Part shown: positions 1 through 8,498 of the stretch, piece after piece | Layout of the letters: each line of letters begins with the position of its first letter | Position numbering within the stretch: the first letter of the stretch is position 1 | Origin: Gammaproteobacteria bacterium | GTDB taxonomy: Bacteria; Pseudomonadota; Gammaproteobacteria; Burkholderiales; Nitrosomonadaceae | NCBI GenBank assembly: GCA_015709635.1 | Contig: CP054180.1 | Location: forward strand, 1,550,001 to 1,614,000 | Length of the DNA stretch: 64,000 nt | Direction: 5' to 3' | The notes under the pieces: generated by a model | The model's input: the letters and a program-made list of their open reading frames with translations, nothing else | The model's database searches: none | Told to the model about the DNA's origin: nothing | Made by a program: the position numbers and the translations under genes

Positions 1-360
1 AAGTTACCGCCGGATAAGTTTAATGAACGAGGGGAAGTTATTTTTTACCAGCCTACTCAAAGAATAGAAGACTCGCTAGGGCTAGAGTACATTTTTCAAT
101 GGGATGTTCATTATTACAAAAAAGGTGACCCTGCTGTAACTGGACCTCAAGATACGGTTATGAAGCGAACTCATATTCAGATCATCAGAAAGTCTGATAT
201 GAAAATATTGGGTGAGTTTGTTTTATATAGTAGAGGAGGAGGTGATTTCCCGGGACCTTGGGCGCCTTCATCGTATAGATGTCCCAGTGCTGCGAAAGCT
301 AGTTCTGGCAAGCTGATGCGTAGAATTTTTATCCAATTAACTAGTGGAGTCTCAGAATGA
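1..360 (+). CDS. Small type-a partner protein of lipase cassette 0 (5' end outside window)
   Basis: The reading frame is open from base 1, so the start and the N-terminal anchor lie outside the window. The visible 119 residues match the C-terminal part of the type-a small proteins repeated downstream: the KLPPDKF segment, a GLEYIFQWDVHYY stretch, IIRKSDMKILGEFV, then GDFPGPWAPSSYRCP with the second conserved cysteine. The stop overlaps the start of the next lipase gene (ATGA at 357-360), implying translational coupling. The function is not known; cognate immunity or partner protein of the adjacent lipase is an inference from pairing. Confidence 0.7.
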   Translation, partial: KLPPDKFNERGEVIFYQPTQRIEDSLGLEYIFQWDVHYYKKGDPAVTGPQDTVMKRTHIQIIRKSDMKILGEFVLYSRGGGDFPGPWAPSSYRCPSAAKASSGKLMRRIFIQLTSGVSE

Positions 361-497
361 GTAATATCACTGCATATTCTTTGCAAACCGAGTTGGCTCA
401 AGCAGCATATGGCACGTTCTCGGGTAGAGCAATAGAAATTGAAGAATTAACAGATAATAATACTGTCGGCATGCCTCTCTCCCAAGCCACTGCTTTC

Positions 498-608
498 AAT
501 AAAGCACCCCGCCGCAAGCAGCGGGGTATTAACTGCGTTCTTCAATCTGCTGGTTTTTCAACCAGCTTTCGCCCCAAGGGGCGGGGAATTGAACCCGCAG
601 AGATTAAA
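498..608 (+). repeat. Palindromic element copy E0, inserted in frame in a lipase gene
   Basis: This roughly 110-bp element begins AATAAAGCACCCC and ends GAGATTAAA. It can fold into three hairpins: CCCCGC/GCGGGG, GCTGGTT/AACCAGC and CGCCCC/GGGGCG. Comparison with the homologous site at 8620-8645 shows that it replaces about two codons and keeps the lipase frame open, adding a basic peptide that begins NKAPRRKQRGI. Five further copies lie at the ends of cassette lipases downstream. It resembles Rickettsia palindromic elements in behaviour, and non-autonomous IS200/IS605-type elements in hairpin content; the family is not established. Confidence 0.75.
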
Positions 609-805
609 AAATGGCAAGTCGCTGATCAATACACCGATCCTGTAACCGGTGTCTCAGCCACAGTTTTTGAGGCCAAGAATGGCGGCGCTAAGTATCTCGC
701 AATCCGTGGCACCGAGCTTGAAGCCAAGGATATATTGGCTGACGGAATATTGGCATCTGCAATCCCCCCCGTTATCAACCCCCAATTCATAGCACTACAA
801 CTGAA

Positions 806-2084
806 GGGCACCTCTAATAACCCGGATTTTTGGTGAATCCTGCTGCGCAACGATGTAGGCGAGCGATTTTGGTTCGATTTCTTCGGTAAATTACGGCATT
901 TCCAATGCGGTGTTGCCCCGTGTCTGCCTCGAATCGCCTTGGGCTTCGGCGATTCGTCCCAATTCGGGCGTCAGAAGGCTTTAATTCCGGCTTTGCGGAA
1001 ATAAACAAGCCGCTTCAGGTTGTAGCAGGCCGCCATCATCGTCATAGCGAAGCTAGCCCGCTTCTCACCGATCGTGCGGATTATCTTGCCGCCCATCTGC
1101 GTGATGGCGGCGAAGACGTGCTCGACACGGGCACGAGTCTTGGCGATCCGGTGATTGCGCCGCTGCTGGCATTCGGATAACGGCTTGTTCCGCTTGCCCT
1201 TGCGCTGGATCTGGTTGCGAAAGCCGTTCTCCTTGAGCCAGGCTTGGCGCGCCTCGGATGGGTAGCCCCGGTCGGCATACACGTCCCGCTTCATGTTCAG
1301 TGTATCAAAGACGGTGTCGAAGCCCTGACTGTCGTGCGTGCTGGCAGTGTCGGTCTCGATCTTGCGGATAATCTTGTACTTCTTGTCGATGTTGATCGAG
1401 AGCTTGTAGCCGAAGATGCTCTTGCCATGCTTCTTCGTCCAAGTCGCGTCGATGTCCTTCTGGCGCCGCTTCGCAGGCTTCCAGTCAGCGGGCGTCGCAC
1501 TTTGCTCAATCAGTTCCTTCTCGCCACGGCTGTTGTGTTGCTTGGGCGCAGGCACCAGCGTGGCGTCGATGATCTGGCCGCCCCGTGCGATGAAGCCCTT
1601 CTTCAATAATTGCGAGGACACGCCATCGAACAACGCCTTCGCACCCGCTTCACCAATCCGGTTCTCAAATGTCCATACCGTAGTGCGGTCCGGAATGTTC
1701 GTTGCGTTCGCGAGTCCGCAGAAACGCTTGTAGCTCATGCGATCGAGCAACTGGTACTCCATCTGCTCGTCTGACAGGTTGTACAGCCGCTTCAACACCA
1801 GAATACGCACCATCGTTTCAGTGGGGTACGGCGGACGCCCTCCCTGAGGACTGACCAACCGCGGCGCAATCGCATCAACCTTGGCCGCCAATGCCGAAAA
1901 GTTAATGTGCGACTCGATATCAGCCAATGGGTCCCCCAGCGAGTCAATCTTCTGGCGGTGGTGTTCTTCAGCAAACAGGTCGGTCTTAATGGCGCTACGC
2001 AGTTTCATCGGGTCGGGCAGCTACAAAATTCATGATATTGTGATTTTACTAAAAACCAGTAAAGGGAGGTTCTTCGAGGTACCC
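806..2084 (-). mobile_element. IS5-family insertion sequence, 1279 bp, with 4-bp target duplication TGAA
   Basis: The boundaries come from comparison with uninterrupted lipase copies (ACTGAAGTTAAATGCG). The ends are imperfect inverted repeats: GGGCACCTCTAATAACC on the left and GGGTACCTCGAAGAACC as the complement of the right end, 14 of 17 identical. TGAA is present on both sides (802-805 and 2085-2088), as expected for a 4-bp target duplication. It carries one transposase gene on the minus strand. GC content and codon use are higher than in the AT-richer lipase gene it interrupts, pointing to recent arrival. Confidence 0.9.
971..2008 (-). CDS. IS5-family DDE transposase (345 aa)
   Basis: This is a full-length transposase of the IS5/IS1182-like DDE class. 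A DUF772-like N-terminal region (GGRPPYPTETMVRILVLKRL) is followed by the catalytic core. Candidate acidic residues are the D in IIDATLVPAP, the D in VYADRGYPS and the E in RARVEHVFA. The frame is uninterrupted, so the element may be active. It is the only gene in the insertion sequence at 806-2084 and lies opposite to the disrupted lipase gene. Confidence 0.92.
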   Translation of the reverse strand: MKLRSAIKTDLFAEEHHRQKIDSLGDPLADIESHINFSALAAKVDAIAPRLVSPQGGRPPYPTETMVRILVLKRLYNLSDEQMEYQLLDRMSYKRFCGLANATNIPDRTTVWTFENRIGEAGAKALFDGVSSQLLKKGFIARGGQIIDATLVPAPKQHNSRGEKELIEQSATPADWKPAKRRQKDIDATWTKKHGKSIFGYKLSINIDKKYKIIRKIETDTASTHDSQGFDTVFDTLNMKRDVYADRGYPSEARQAWLKENGFRNQIQRKGKRNKPLSECQQRRNHRIAKTRARVEHVFAAITQMGGKIIRTIGEKRASFAMTMMAACYNLKRLVYFRKAGIKAF

Positions 2085-2768
2085 TGAAGTTAAATGCGTG
2101 GCTAGACGATCCGGACGTACTGCAAGGCCAAAACTTTACAGTTACCGGGCATAGTCTGGGTGGTTATTTAGCCGCGGCTGTTAAGCAAAGTTATGCGCAA
2201 GCAACGGAAGCCTATCTCTATAACGCTCCGGGCGTGGGTGGCTTGCTCGGTAATCTGGCAGATGCGGTGAGCAGCGCGCTCGGTCTGAATAATGTTGCGC
2301 CCGATAGTATCTGGAATTTACGAGGTTCGGAAGGTTTTCCACTTATTTCCGGGTTGGGTTTTCAGCTTGGCACATCTGTCAGTATTCAAACCGAAGCATC
2401 CGGCAATAATCATAGCATCAGTTTGTTAACCGATGCTTTAACCGTCTATTCCGTTTATTCCCAATTAGCGCCCAGTCTGAATCAAGAACAGCTCAGCAAG
2501 TTGATTGATGCTTTCGGTTCGACTAAGGATATTGGCGGATCGAACGGCAAAACGCTGGAATCCGCATCGATGCGTTGTGTGTGATTCTGTGAAACCCAGC
2601 TCAACTTACGTAAGAAAATTTTTTCTTGTGTGTTGTGATGTCGAAATTCCAAACCCCGAATAAAGAATCAGTAAATAATGTCCGTTAAATTCTGCTTTGA
2701 CTGTAACTTGCTGCAGTAAAGGTGGATTTATGATGGTTGTTAACTGTAGACCAATAGAGGCTTGTTAT

Positions 2769-3206
2769 ATGAAAAAAATCGTTTTGCTTTTGCTTGCTGC
2801 ATTGATTGTTTATGCAACCTTTTTTACAGAAAAAGACAGGTTGGATAGGGAAGTAAAACGGCTTTGTGCGATTGATGGCGGTATCAGGGTTTATGAGATG
2901 GTGAAGTTGCCGGCGGAGAGATTCGATCGTTACGGGCAGATATCAATTCCGTACAAGGAGAATGTTAAGCCAGGAGATGAGTATTACTACGAATCATCTA
3001 CGATTTATCTGATCAGAGGAAATCCAAAAATGTGGCAAAGTCACTATAGAGTATATCGGGTATACGACAGTAAATTTCTCGGTGAATCGGTTGGTTATGC
3101 AAGAGTTGGTGGTGATATGCCAGGTCCATGGCATTCGTCATCTTATAGTTGTCCTGACAGAGTAGATATTACTGATTTAAAGAAACAAATATTTATAAAA
3201 AACTGA
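2769..3206 (+). CDS. Small type-b partner protein of lipase cassette 1
   Basis: This 145-residue protein has an N-terminal hydrophobic stretch (KKIVLLLLAALIVYATFF) that can be a signal anchor or uncleaved signal, then EKDRLDREVKRLCAIDGG with the first conserved cysteine, and near the end GDMPGPWHSSSYSCP with the second. The middle (PYKENVKPGDEYYYESS, IYLIRGNP) defines type b, which in this array is always followed by a type-B lipase. The start was set at the conserved MKKI; an upstream in-frame ATG at 2697 would add 24 unrelated residues. Immunity or partner role is inferred. Confidence 0.7.
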   Translation: MKKIVLLLLAALIVYATFFTEKDRLDREVKRLCAIDGGIRVYEMVKLPAERFDRYGQISIPYKENVKPGDEYYYESSTIYLIRGNPKMWQSHYRVYRVYDSKFLGESVGYARVGGDMPGPWHSSSYSCPDRVDITDLKKQIFIKN

Positions 3207-3218
3207 TAGGAAAAGATG

Positions 3219-3824
3219 ATGAGCCAATTTACCGAGTATTTCAAATAAGCTGAACTAGCACTTGCATCATATACACAAAATTAATTGCCGGCGATCCATC
3301 TGAATTTGAATTGAAAAAAGCGGAGTTATCTGCTGGTCAAGCTCGTACTTTCGTCGGCACTTATCAAGTAATCGAACAATTCAATGATGCATTGACGGGT
3401 CTGTCGACAACAGTATTCACTGATAAAGTTTCCGGAGAAGCTTTTCTTGCTATTCGTGGGATGAAAGATTCTGATCGAATGGATTTATTGACGGATCTGA
3501 TTGATATCACGTGGCTGGGTAGCACAACACTGCAACCGCAATATATCAGCCTCAAATTCAAAGTCGCGGAGTGGCTCGAAAATGGAATACTCCCACAAAA
3601 CTTTACTGTTACTGGCCACAGCCTGGGTGGTTTTTTGGCGGCAGGGCTTGTTGCAGAACCCATGTTTACGAATCATATTTCACATGCATATCTTTACAAT
3701 GCCCCAGGAGTGGGCGGTTATACAGGCCCCTCTGCGGCGGCTTATGCGATTTTGGATTTTCTTGGTGTTGCATCCACATATGATCAATCCAAGATCAGTA
3801 ATATTGAAGCGGCAACAGGTACTA
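3219..3824 (+). pseudogene. Type-B lipase cassette gene 1, 5' part, degenerate
   Basis: It opens like the type-B gene at 17668 (ATGAGCCAATTTACCGAG), but codon 10 is TAA where its relatives have CAA, and a second stop follows within about 15 codons. From about 3311 the frame is open again, with FVGTYQVIEQFNDALTGLS, GHSLGGFLAAGLV and AYLYNAPGVGGYTG, until the insertion sequence at 3825. The sequence beyond that element is not its continuation (see the fragment at 4632), so this gene has lost its 3' end. It is not expected to make a functional lipase. Confidence 0.75.
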
Positions 3825-4629
3825 GGGCCTGTTAACACTACCTAAGTGCTTCGACGATGAGAGCGAAATGGATGAATGAGAGAAAAATGACATCCAGTTT
3901 GTCGAATCTGGAGAATATTCGACGGAATCCCTTGAGTCTGCGGAATAATCTTTCGATCTCATTGCGTTTTTTGTACATGGCGCGGTCATATTCCCAGAGC
4001 TCCAGCCGATTAGTTTTGGGTGGGACAACCGGGATATAACCGAGCTCCAATGCAAGCTGTCTGGTTTGATCACCCTCATAAGCGCGATCCATCAGCAGAT
4101 GAGTAGGAGAAGAGACGGGGCCGAGTGCTAACAGGAGTTGTCGTCCTTCCGGTGCGTCATGTGTATGCCCCGGAGATAAGGAAAAAGTTATGGCTGTTCT
4201 GGTATCTGCGGCAACCAGATGAATTTTAGTGGTCCAGCCACCTCGGGATTTGCCGATGGATTGCGGGCCGTTTTTTTTTAATGCACCAGTACCATCAGGG
4301 TGCACTTTGATGCTGGTGCTATCCATCGAAACGGCTTCAATCTTGATGCGAATGATTTGTTGATGCTGCAGCTGCTCAAAAACTTTTTGAAGCACGCCGC
4401 TTTTCGCCCATCGATTCATTCGAGTGTAGATGGTATGCCAATTACCGAAACGCTTGGGTAGTCCGCGCCACTTGCAACCATGCTCGGTAACATACAGAAT
4501 AGCATTGAGAATTTGTAGATTGGAATGACTGACATTGCCACGCTGGCGCGGCATGCAGTGTTCGATCTGTTGATATTGAGTTTCGGTGATTTCCATCACC
4601 ATATTATATCAAATAGTGTTAACAGGCCC
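3825..4629 (-). mobile_element. IS427-like (IS5 family) insertion sequence, copy 1, 805 bp
   Basis: The ends are perfect inverted repeats (GGGCCTGTTAACACT) flanked by TA on both sides. It is the longest of four copies and the only one with an uninterrupted transposase frame. The flanks do not rejoin into one gene: the left flank ends in a type-B lipase at ATGT, while the right flank starts earlier in a type-B lipase (NNVSHAYLF) and matches the right flank of copy 3. The element therefore marks a recombination junction rather than a simple insertion. Confidence 0.9.
3838..4602 (-). CDS. IS5-family (IS427-like) transposase, intact copy (254 aa)
   Basis: An N-terminal DUF4096-like region (CKWRGLPKRFGNWHTIYTRMNRW) precedes the DDE core: D in SMDSTSIKVH, D in LLMDRAYEGD, E in RNEIERLFRRLK. 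Of the four element copies in the window, only this one reads through both homopolymer tracts (A9 and T5 on the coding strand) in a single frame, so it is the likely source of active transposase. Whether the one-base-shorter T tract in the other copies is decay or a natural two-frame arrangement cannot be decided here. Confidence 0.9.
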   Translation of the reverse strand: MVMEITETQYQQIEHCMPRQRGNVSHSNLQILNAILYVTEHGCKWRGLPKRFGNWHTIYTRMNRWAKSGVLQKVFEQLQHQQIIRIKIEAVSMDSTSIKVHPDGTGALKKNGPQSIGKSRGGWTTKIHLVAADTRTAITFSLSPGHTHDAPEGRQLLLALGPVSSPTHLLMDRAYEGDQTRQLALELGYIPVVPPKTNRLELWEYDRAMYKKRNEIERLFRRLKGFRRIFSRFDKLDVIFLSFIHFALIVEALR

Positions 4630-4631
4630 TA

Positions 4632-5636
4632 ATAATGTTTCCCATGCTTATCTTTTTAATGCGCCAGGATTAGGTGGTTTCACAGGACCTTTCATCAATA
4701 CCGTGCTTGACTGGATGGGTCTTACACCCACCTACGATCAGTCCAAAATCAGCAACATTGTTGCTGCCACCGGTATTAGTCCAATCGCGGGTCTGGGTTT
4801 CGATGTCGCTCCGCCGATTGACATCGTGATTGAAGACCAGATGGCCTTAGACATCACTGATCCGCCGGGTGCGCGCAATCATAGTCAGCAAGTATTAACC
4901 GATGCTTTAGCCGTCTATTCCGCTTATTCCCAGTTGGCGCCCAATCTGAATCAGGAGCAGCTCGACAAACTGATCGATGCTTTCGGTTCGACCAAGGATA
5001 TTGGTGGATCGAACGGCAAAACGCTGGAATCCGCCCTCGATGCGTTGCGTGTCATTTTGCTGGATCCGGAGAATGGCAAGATTGCACTGAGTGAAAGCCG
5101 GAAGACTGAAACGGGTAATCGTGACAAATTTTATGAAAATCTTTATGAGCTACAAAATAATGGGCCATTCAAGGATTCGGCAGATAAAGTTCAGTTGACG
5201 CTGTTATCCGATTTGTCCCCCGGCGCGATCATCAGCAAGATCGAAAGCAACGATCAGGGCGGCCTGGCAACCCGCTTTGCATTGCTTGCGCTGAATCCTT
5301 TGTTCTGGAAGGAGAAAAATTGATTACGGTGCTTTCAATACCAACGGCGAACTGGATCTCTTCAGTCCGGATAGTGGCACGGGCGCGCTGACGTCATCTT
5401 ATCTGGTCGACCGCATGACGATGTTGATCCGTAAGAATTGGTTCAATAGCGAGGACAAGAATCCTCTGGATTCATCGGTTACGTTCAGCTCAAGCAATCA
5501 TAGCTATCAAAATATCAATGACTCTCTTGAGAGTGGTGCCGACATTGCCAAATTCGACACGCTGATCGCTGTAGGAAGACATGGCGCCAGCGATGTGCGG
5601 CAGTCACGAGATAACGATTTAACAATACTATTTTAA
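4632..5636 (+). pseudogene. Type-B lipase 3' fragment behind IS copy 1, two one-base deletions
   Basis: The fragment starts within the lipase at NNVSHAYLFNAPGLGG and continues through YDQSKISNIVAATG, the RNHSQQVLTDALAVYS segment (probable catalytic histidine) and the shared C-terminal region. Relative to the near-identical segment 12171-13177 it is two bases shorter: one T is missing in CCTTTT near 5299 and one A in the following A6 tract near 5319. These put RKNWFNSEDKN into another frame. There is no N-terminal half, so it is a dead gene fragment or recombination donor. Confidence 0.75.
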
Positions 5637-5745
5637 ATAAAGCACCCTGCCGCAAGCGGCGAGGTATTTAAATGCGCTCTTCAGGCTGCTGGTTTTCAAC
5701 CAGCTTACGCCCCAAGGGCGGGGAATTAAACCCGAAGAGATTAAA
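5636..5745 (+). repeat. Palindromic element copy E1 at the end of a cassette lipase
   Basis: It has the same three-hairpin architecture as E0. Its first bases supply the stop codon of the lipase fragment (TTT TAA at the junction). Beyond it, codons for INFNAPNAASFPKLSEM can be read up to a stop near 5847, suggesting that the lipase originally continued and was cut short by this insertion. Confidence 0.75.
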
Positions 5746-5869
5746 TACATCAACTTTAATGCTCCCAATGCCGCTAGCTTTCCAAAGCTGAGTGAAATGA
5801 CAAAGCCAGTATATATTGTGCTGCGCTTAATGACACTTACCCGCTGACACCAAACGAGGAATTGATTGT

Positions 5870-6353
5870 ATGAAAAAGATTGTTTTGTTATTGATCGCTG
5901 CAGCAATCGTTTATGCCACGTTTTTTACAGAAAAGGCTCGGCTAGACCGGGAAGTGGATCGCCTGTGCGCTATCGATGGAGGTATCCGGGTGTATGAAAC
6001 GGTGACATTGCCGGCGGATAAGTTTGATAAAAGGGGAAAGATCAATTTTATTATCCGACCCAAAGGAAAACGCGCTGGGGCCGGAGTATATCTTTAAATG
6101 GAACATTTACGATTACAAAAAAAGAGACCCAGGTCAAGGACCTCAGGAATCATCTATGAGCCGAGATTATTTCATGATCATTCGAAAATCAGATATGAAA
6201 TTACTCGGTGAATTTGTTTTATATAGCCGGGTTGGTGGAGATTTACCTGGACCATGGGTACCTTCATCGCATCGATGCCCAGGATTAGATAAGAACGAAA
6301 ATGTTCTGATGGGAGAAATTTTTATCAAATCAATGGGGAAAGCTGAGAAATGA
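5870..6353 (+). pseudogene. Small type-a partner gene of cassette 2, frameshifted by two one-base deletions
   Basis: It is nearly identical to the intact gene at 13412-13897 but two bases shorter: T5 is T4 near 6046 and G3 is G2 near 6065. As read, the protein stops after 75 codons (GAGVYL). The remaining half, with MIIRKSDMKLLGEFV and PGPWVPSSHRCP, lies in another frame. Both differences are in homopolymers, so sequencing error should be excluded before calling this inactive. The gene end overlaps the next lipase start. Confidence 0.65.
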
Positions 6354-7769
6354 ATAATATTAATACATCTGCTTTACAAGCTGAACTATCTCAAGCTGCA
6401 TATGGAACATTCTTGAATAGTAATATTACAGTCAATGAACTAACTGGGGATGGTGTTGAGATGTCGCCCTCTCAAGCCACCAAATTTGCTGAAACCTGGA
6501 GAGTTGCGGCCCAATATAGCGATCCGGCTACCGGAGTTTCGGCGACAGTTTTTGAAGCCAAGAATGGTGGCGCAAAATATCTTGCTATACGCGGTACCGA
6601 GTTTGAAACAAAGGATTTACTTGCGGATGGAATTTTAGCTGCTGCGATACCTGCATATCTCAATCCTCAATTCACAATGCTGCAATTGAAGTTAAATGCG
6701 TGGCTAGACGATCCGGACGTACTGCAAGGCCAAAACTTTACAGTTACCGGGCATAGTCTGGGTGGTTATTTAGCCGCGGCTGTTAAGCAAAGTTATGCGC
6801 AAGCAACGGAAGCCTATTTGTACAACGCACCGGGTGTGGGTGGTTTGCTCGGTAATCTGGCAGATGCGGTGAGCAGCGCGCTCGGTCTGAATAATGTTGC
6901 GCCCGATAGTATCTGGAATTTACGAGGTTCGGAAGGTTTTCCGCTTATTTCGGGGTTGGGTTTTCAGCTTGGCACATCTATCAGTATTCAAACCGAAGCA
7001 TCCGGCAATAATCATAGCATCAGTTTGTTAACCGATGCTTTAGCCGTCTATTCCGCTTATTCCCAGTTGGCGCCCAATCTGAATCAAGAACAGCTCAGCA
7101 AGTTGATTGATGCATTCGGTTCGACCAAGGATATTGGCGGATCGAACGGCAAAACGCTGGAATCCGCATCGATGCGTTGTGTGTCATTTTGCTGGATCCG
7201 GAGAATGGCAAGATTGCACTGAGTGAAAGCCGGAAGACTGAAACGGGTAATCGCGACAAATTTTATGAGAATCTTTATGGATTGCAAAATAGTGATCAAT
7301 TCAAGGATTCAGCGGACAAAGTTCAGTTGACGTTGTTATCCGATTTGTCCCCCGGCGCGATCATCAGCAAGATCGAAAGCAACGATCAGGGCGGCCTGGC
7401 AACCCGCTTTGCATTGCTTGCGCTGAATCCTTTGTTCTGGAAGGAGAAAAAATTGATTACGGTGCTTTCAATACCAACGGCGAACTGGATCTCTTCAGTC
7501 CGGATAGTGGCACGGGCACGCTGACGTCATCTTATCTGGTCGACCGCATGACGATGTTGATCCGTAAGAATTGGTTCAATAGCGAGGACAAGAATCCTCT
7601 GGATTCATCGGTTACGTTCAGCTCAAGCAATCATAGCTATCAAAATATCAATGACTCTCTTGAGAGTGGTGCCGACATTGCCAAATTCGACACGCTGATC
7701 GCTGTAGGAAGACATGGCGCCAGCGATGTGCGGCAGTCACGAGATAACGATTTAACAATACTATTTTAA
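6350..7769 (+). pseudogene. Type-A lipase cassette gene 2, frameshifted
   Basis: The type-A lipase starts MNNINTSALQAELSQAAYG and has GHSLGGYLAAAVK and NNHSISLLTDALAVYS. One base is missing near 7168 (GCATCG), ending the first frame at 7222, and a second in the T tract of AATCCTTT near 7434. It is 1420 bp against 1422 expected for an open frame, and its twin at 13894-15314 lacks only the first base. The tail ends NINDSLESGADIAKF...LTILF at the palindromic element E2. Confidence 0.75.
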
Positions 7770-7879
7770 ATAAAGCACCCTGCCGCAAGCGGCGAGGTAT
7801 TTAAATGCGCTCTTCAGGCTGCTGGTTTTCAACCAGCTTACGCCCCAAGGAGCGAGGAATTAAACCCGAAGAGATTAAA
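7769..7879 (+). repeat. Palindromic element copy E2
   Basis: Same element as E1, at the identical position relative to the cassette lipase end and supplying its stop codon. It is followed by about 125 bp of conserved sequence leading to the next small gene. Confidence 0.75.
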
Positions 7880-8003
7880 CACATCAACTTTAATGCTCCC
7901 AATACCGCTAGCTTTCCAAAGCTGAGTGAAATGACAAAGCCAGTATATATTGTGCTGCGCTTAATGACACTTACCCGCTGACACCAAACGAGGAATTGAT
8001 TGT

Positions 8004-8498
8004 ATGAAAAAGATTGTTTTGTTATTGATCGCTGCAGCAATCGTTTATGCCACGTTTTTTACAGAAAAGGCTCGGCTAGACCGGGAAGTGGATCGCCTGT
8101 GCGCTATCGATGGAGGTATCCGGGTGTATGAAACGGTGACATTGCCGGCGGATAAGTTTGATAAGAAGTATGGGCAGATTAATTTTTATCGGCCGACTCA
8201 AGGTGAGAACACACTAGGGCCAGAGTATATCTACAAGTCGGATATGCGCTATTACAAAAAAGGTGATCCTTCATCACAAGGGGCTCACGTAATTGCCATG
8301 AAGCGCGATCATATCCAAATCATCAGAAAATCAGATATGCAGTTGTTAGGTGAGATTGTAATGTATTACAGAGCTGGCGGCGATCTGCCAGGGCCATGGC
8401 ACCACTCATCCTATCAGTGTCCAGATAGATCTATAGCAACTGAAGGTACTTTGTTAGAAAAGGTTTTTAAAAAATCTCTTGAAGGAGACAAGAAGTGA
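8004..8498 (+). CDS. Small type-a partner protein of cassette 3 (164 aa)
   Basis: The intact protein has an N-terminal hydrophobic segment (KKIVLLLIAAAIVYATFF), then EKARLDREVDRLCAIDGG identical to its neighbours, followed by a variable part (GPEYIYKSDMRYYKKGD, HIQIIRKSDMQLLGEIV) and GDLPGPWHHSSYQCP. The two cysteines could form a disulphide if the body is periplasmic. A GAAGGAG ribosome-binding site for the next gene lies in its last codons, and the stop overlaps the GTG start of the lipase. Its role as cognate immunity or partner is inferred from linkage and co-variation. Confidence 0.7.
   Translation: MKKIVLLLIAAAIVYATFFTEKARLDREVDRLCAIDGGIRVYETVTLPADKFDKKYGQINFYRPTQGENTLGPEYIYKSDMRYYKKGDPSSQGAHVIAMKRDHIQIIRKSDMQLLGEIVMYYRAGGDLPGPWHHSSYQCPDRSIATEGTLLEKVFKKSLEGDKK

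Larger units (their letters stand above)
357..2584 (+). pseudogene. Type-A lipase cassette gene 0, broken by IS5-family insertion and frameshift
   Basis: It starts as the other type-A lipase genes do (MSNITAYSLQTELAQAAYG), carries an in-frame palindromic element (498-608), runs to the conserved LQLK, and is then split at 806 by a 1279-bp insertion sequence. It resumes after 2084 with NAWLDDPDVLQGQ, the GHSLGG nucleophile motif and the NNHSISLLTDAL segment that probably holds the catalytic histidine. Near 2563 one base is missing relative to intact relatives (GCATCG instead of GCCATCG), so the frame ends with SMRCV; homology to other cassettes stops at about 2581. It is almost certainly inactive. 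The same one-base loss is present in the copies at 6350 and 13894. Confidence 0.8.

Noticed and set aside
357..836. 159-codon frame as an intact small protein gene
   Set aside because: Its C-terminal residues are insertion-sequence end sequence; it is the 5' part of a disrupted lipase gene.
4632..5636. Separate gene starting within the IS end (at 4586)
   Set aside because: The start would lie in the insertion-sequence terminus; homology shows the frame is the 3' part of a lipase gene.
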